Source: an uncultured Eubacterium sp.
GTDB lineage: Bacteria > Bacillota > Clostridia > Lachnospirales > Lachnospiraceae
DNA length: 7,665 nucleotides
Direction of reading: 5' to 3'
Assembly (NCBI GenBank): GCA_904502145.1
Contig: CAJGDH010000086.1
Span: 1-7,665, forward strand
Positions within the stretch are counted from its first letter, which is position 1, and every line of letters begins with the position of its first letter. The notes beneath the pieces are model-generated. The model saw nothing but the letters and a program-made list of their open reading frames with translations, was not told the origin of the DNA and ran no database searches. The translations under genes and the position numbers were made by a program. Shown here piece by piece: positions 4,948-7,665 of the stretch.

Positions 4948-6735
4948 ATGAACAAACTTGAGATTCTGGCCATTCTGCCTTACAGGGAACTGGTCGGACT
5001 GGTGGAAAAAGGAGCCGAAAGGTACAGTAACATCCATGTGGAATGCTTTGTAGGCAACCTTGAGCAGGGATTGGATATCGCGAAAAAACAGCTGAAAAGC
5101 AGGCCGTATGATATCCTTCTGTCCCGTGGAGGAACAGCAGATCTTCTGCGAAAAAACATAACCGATATCACAATCCTGGAGATACCGATCTCCTTTGAAG
5201 ACATCTTTTACGCCATCATGCTGGCTAAAAACTACCAGGAGAAATTCGCGGTAGTCAGCTTTCCTGCCCTGGCCAGACAGGCGCGTTCCCTGTGTGAACT
5301 CATGGGGCTTGAGATCAATGTGTGGGATATCCATTCCAGGGAGGAAGTCAGGAGCCGCCTGACCGAACTGACCAAGACCAGCTGCAGCATGGTGGTGGGG
5401 GATGTGATCACCGCTCAGATGGCCAGGGACCTGGGGCTCAATGTTGTGCTGATCATGTCGGGTCAGAACAGTGTCAACCAGGCTCTGGACTATGCATCCT
5501 GGATGCTGCCCATGAAGAGACAGCAGTACCGGTCCTCCCAGTATCTATCTGCCATGGATACCAATTCACCTTTCATGGAGGCAGTGATCAATGAGAAGGG
5601 AGGGATAGCCTACAATACATTCCGGTCGGTGGATATGTCTTCGGAAGAATTCGGCCGTTATTTCCTGCTTCATGCCCAGGCTATGAAGAAGAAGACCGGC
5701 AGTCCCTTCTTCCAGCAGGTGGGAAAGAACCTGTATCTGTTCCATTCCATGAATGCTACCATTGACGGAAAAGCCCATCTCTTTATCTACGGCCAGACCA
5801 TCTATGAACCGGTGAACATTAATTCCGATGCGATCCTCCTGAAGAAGGATATCGAAGATGAAGGATATGTCTTTAAGAACTCCTACGGGGTGGTCAATTC
5901 CATCGGACATGCCCGGGAGGCCATACAGAACTCATCCGAGTCCCCGCTCCCCGTATTGATCCTTGGGGAGGAAGGCACCGGCAAGGACGCGGCGGCCAAC
6001 AGTATATACCGCAGGGGAAGACTCAGCGGAAACCCCTATTTTGTCATCAACTGTGAGATCGTTACCGACAGGGAATGGTACCGGTTTTTTAATAAATCCA
6101 CCTCCCCCCTGCTCTATGTGAACTGTACCATCTATTTCAAGAATATTCACCGCCTGCTGCCCCAGCATGCCAAAAACCTCCGCAGGCTGATCGAGCAGTC
6201 CAACCTCTGCCAGAGGAACAAGGTGATCTTCTCCGCCGTCATCAGCTCCGACGGCAAGAAGCCGGAATTCGCCCGCTATATCCTGGATGAACTCCAGTGC
6301 ATCCTTCTGCAGCCATATCCCATCAGGAAGCGGAAGGAAGAACTGAAAAATATGCTGATTATCTACCTCAATGAGATGAATATCCTCTTCGGAAAGCATA
6401 TCATCGGTTTCACTGAGGAAGCAGAGAAAGAGATCCTGGATTTCCGCTGGCCGGGAAATATCACCCAGCTGAAAAGGGTGCTCCGGGAGATCGTGGTGAA
6501 CACGGACGGGATGTATATCGAGGCGGAGATGGTGAGAAAATTCATCCGAAATGAGATCTTCGACTCGGAAGAACCCTTCACTTACAACATCAATCTGGAT
6601 CAGTCTCTGGAGGACATCACCTATGACGTGGTCCGGATCGTGATGAAGCAGGAGAACATGAACCAGAGCAAGGCAGCCAAGCGGCTGGGAGTGGGAAGGA
6701 CCACCATCTGGAGAATACTGAAAAGTGAGAAATAA
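4948..6735 (+). CDS. PrpR-type transcriptional regulator with degenerate AAA+ domain and Fis-type HTH
   Basis: This 595-residue protein starts at an ATG preceded by GAGAGGGAG; the ATG at 4929 is out of frame. Residues 1 to about 190 resemble the PrpR N-terminal sensor domain, including YDILLSRGGTA (54-64). A poorly conserved, possibly PAS-like region follows, to about 320. The AAA+ domain has Walker A GEEGTGKD (340-347) and VINC (366-369), but the GAFTGA sigma-54 contact loop is absent and the Walker B acids are replaced (TIYFKN, 394-399, K398-N399 for D-E). The usual arginine-finger positions look substituted, and the sensor II block reads WPGNITQL in place of WPGNVREL. A Fis-type helix-turn-helix (573-592, SKAAKRLGVGRTTIWRIL) ends the protein. 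It is transcribed divergently from the operon and most likely controls it in response to a small acid or its phosphate. With these losses it probably works on sigma-A promoters by binding rather than as a sigma-54 ATPase. Confidence 0.88.
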   Translation: MNKLEILAILPYRELVGLVEKGAERYSNIHVECFVGNLEQGLDIAKKQLKSRPYDILLSRGGTADLLRKNITDITILEIPISFEDIFYAIMLAKNYQEKFAVVSFPALARQARSLCELMGLEINVWDIHSREEVRSRLTELTKTSCSMVVGDVITAQMARDLGLNVVLIMSGQNSVNQALDYASWMLPMKRQQYRSSQYLSAMDTNSPFMEAVINEKGGIAYNTFRSVDMSSEEFGRYFLLHAQAMKKKTGSPFFQQVGKNLYLFHSMNATIDGKAHLFIYGQTIYEPVNINSDAILLKKDIEDEGYVFKNSYGVVNSIGHAREAIQNSSESPLPVLILGEEGTGKDAAANSIYRRGRLSGNPYFVINCEIVTDREWYRFFNKSTSPLLYVNCTIYFKNIHRLLPQHAKNLRRLIEQSNLCQRNKVIFSAVISSDGKKPEFARYILDELQCILLQPYPIRKRKEELKNMLIIYLNEMNILFGKHIIGFTEEAEKEILDFRWPGNITQLKRVLREIVVNTDGMYIEAEMVRKFIRNEIFDSEEPFTYNINLDQSLEDITYDVVRIVMKQENMNQSKAAKRLGVGRTTIWRILKSEK

Positions 6736-6782
6736 ATAGAAATCAGACCATAAAAAACATCAGATCAAAAAGAAATGAAAAA

Positions 6783-6813
6783 GGACCTCCAATTCCGGAG
6801 GTCCATTTTTTTT
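6783..6813. terminator. Bidirectional intrinsic terminator between the convergent regulator and permease genes
   Basis: A perfect 8-bp stem, GGACCTCC (6783-6790) with GGAGGTCC (6797-6804), has a 6-base loop. It is followed by A and eight Ts (6806-6813). The A-run just before the stem gives a five-base U-tail on the other strand, so it can end both the regulator transcript and the permease transcript, whose stop is at 6851. Confidence 0.92.
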
Positions 6814-6850
6814 GTATATCGATTTTTTTAACATATCAAAAGGCATACCG

Positions 6851-7665
6851 TCACAGGAATACCCACTGATAGACGATGGTCATCAGCGGCATGGTCAGGA
6901 TGCAGAAAAATACACTCAGGATATTAATGCTTCCCGCCAGGACGGAATCACCCCCGTAGAGATTGGACAGCTGCGTGATATTTGCTGCTGTGGGGGCAGC
7001 GGCCGCCAGGAAAGATACATAGAGGATCTTCGGTCCCTGTTCCATGAGGCCGGGAAGCCGGGTGACCCACAGCATAAGGATGGTCAGGAGGGGAATGATG
7101 ATCAGCCGCATAAGACAGATCAGGTAGGAACGCCAGTTGGTAAATACTGATCTGAGATCCGCTGATCCGATAATGATCCCGATGACGATCATGCTGATGG
7201 GACCGACACATGCTCCTGTCTTGGCTATGGCCGTGCCGGGGATCCCGGGTATCCGGATTCCGGTGCAGAAAAGGATCAGTCCCAGGGTCAGGGCGATGAT
7301 ATTGGGGTTGGTGATGATCTTTTTAGGGTTTACCGCAGACCTGCCTCCCAGGCAATAAGCCCCGTGGGTCCAGAGCAGAACATTCTGGACAGCCATAAAG
7401 GCGGAGCAGTAGAGGACATAGTCATTGCCCAGTATAGCCCCGATGAGGGGAACCAGCAGGTTGCCGCAGTTGCTGTAGATGATGGAGGTCTTCTCCACCT
7501 CATTCATGGACATGATCTTTCCGACACCAAAGGTGAAGACCAGAAAGAGGATGTGCATGAGAGTGGAAGCCAGCACCGCCAGGAGAAATCCGTACATTTT
7601 CTCCCGGGAAAAGGATACCTGGAAGGCGTCCAGAAGCAGAGCGGGACAGATGACGAAAACCACCA
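6851..7665 (-). CDS. AEC-family (auxin efflux carrier/malate permease-like) transporter, 5' partial
   Basis: The frame is open to the right edge and about 270 residues are visible. The GTG near the edge is probably internal, because the visible sequence begins with ICPALLLDAF, which in AEC permeases lies near residue 40 of about 310; roughly 40 residues are therefore missing. About eight hydrophobic segments can be seen. Family marks include YSNCGN..VPL (visible residues 63-73), NPNIIAL (119-125, before a membrane segment) and the late AAAAPTAANI block. AEC members move organic acids such as malate or auxin-like compounds. It converges on the regulator, is separated from it by a bidirectional terminator, and is not in the catabolic operon. 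Import of the acid handled by that operon is plausible from proximity only. It may belong to a separate unit extending to the right. Confidence 0.88.
   Translation of the reverse strand, partial: VVFVICPALLLDAFQVSFSREKMYGFLLAVLASTLMHILFLVFTFGVGKIMSMNEVEKTSIIYSNCGNLLVPLIGAILGNDYVLYCSAFMAVQNVLLWTHGAYCLGGRSAVNPKKIITNPNIIALTLGLILFCTGIRIPGIPGTAIAKTGACVGPISMIVIGIIIGSADLRSVFTNWRSYLICLMRLIIIPLLTILMLWVTRLPGLMEQGPKILYVSFLAAAAPTAANITQLSNLYGGDSVLAGSINILSVFFCILTMPLMTIVYQWVFL

Noticed and set aside
4882..5334. 150-codon open frame on the - strand covering the regulator start and part of its promoter region
   Set aside because: It is antisense to the conserved PrpR-type sensor domain, with no ribosome binding site and no recognisable domain.

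Overview
The window looks like chromosomal DNA of a low-GC-lineage Gram-positive anaerobe, most likely a Clostridia/Lachnospiraceae-type Bacillota. This is an inference from the AGGAGG-type ribosome binding sites, the Bacillota-style lipoprotein, short U-tailed intrinsic terminators, AT-rich intergenic DNA around moderately GC-rich genes, and the regulator type. No rRNA, tRNA, CRISPR array, insertion sequence or phage gene was seen.

Left part (1-1233, + strand): the 3' end of a protein with AEKKA repeats and a C-terminal membrane segment; an intergenic stretch with a long stem-loop, a good sigma-A promoter and a 5'-leader hairpin; then a small lipoprotein gene closed by a bidirectional terminator.

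Centre (1285-4628, - strand): a tight three-gene operon read right to left. It encodes a PdxA-family dehydrogenase, a four-carbon acid sugar kinase (DUF1537 family) and a long-form cyclase-family metal hydrolase. Kinase plus PdxA2-type dehydrogenase is the known two-step route turning a threonate-type acid into its 4-phosphate and then, by oxidation and decarboxylation, into dihydroxyacetone phosphate. The hydrolase probably acts first, opening a lactone, amide or similar precursor.

Right part (4629-7665): a 319-base divergent promoter region with inverted-repeat half-sites separates the operon from a 595-residue regulator on the + strand. The regulator has a PrpR-type N-terminal sensor, a sigma-54-activator-like AAA+ domain and a Fis-type helix-turn-helix. 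The AAA+ domain keeps Walker A but has lost the GAFTGA loop, the Walker B acids, the likely arginine fingers and the sensor II arginine, so it probably does not remodel sigma-54 polymerase. After another bidirectional terminator, a convergent AEC-family permease gene runs off the right edge and could import the acid.

Taken together the centre and right part read as a self-contained catabolic locus (sensor, hydrolase, kinase, dehydrogenase, possible permease) for an acid sugar whose identity cannot be read from the sequence. The most notable points are the pseudo-ATPase regulator and the addition of a cyclase-family enzyme to the kinase/PdxA2 pair.
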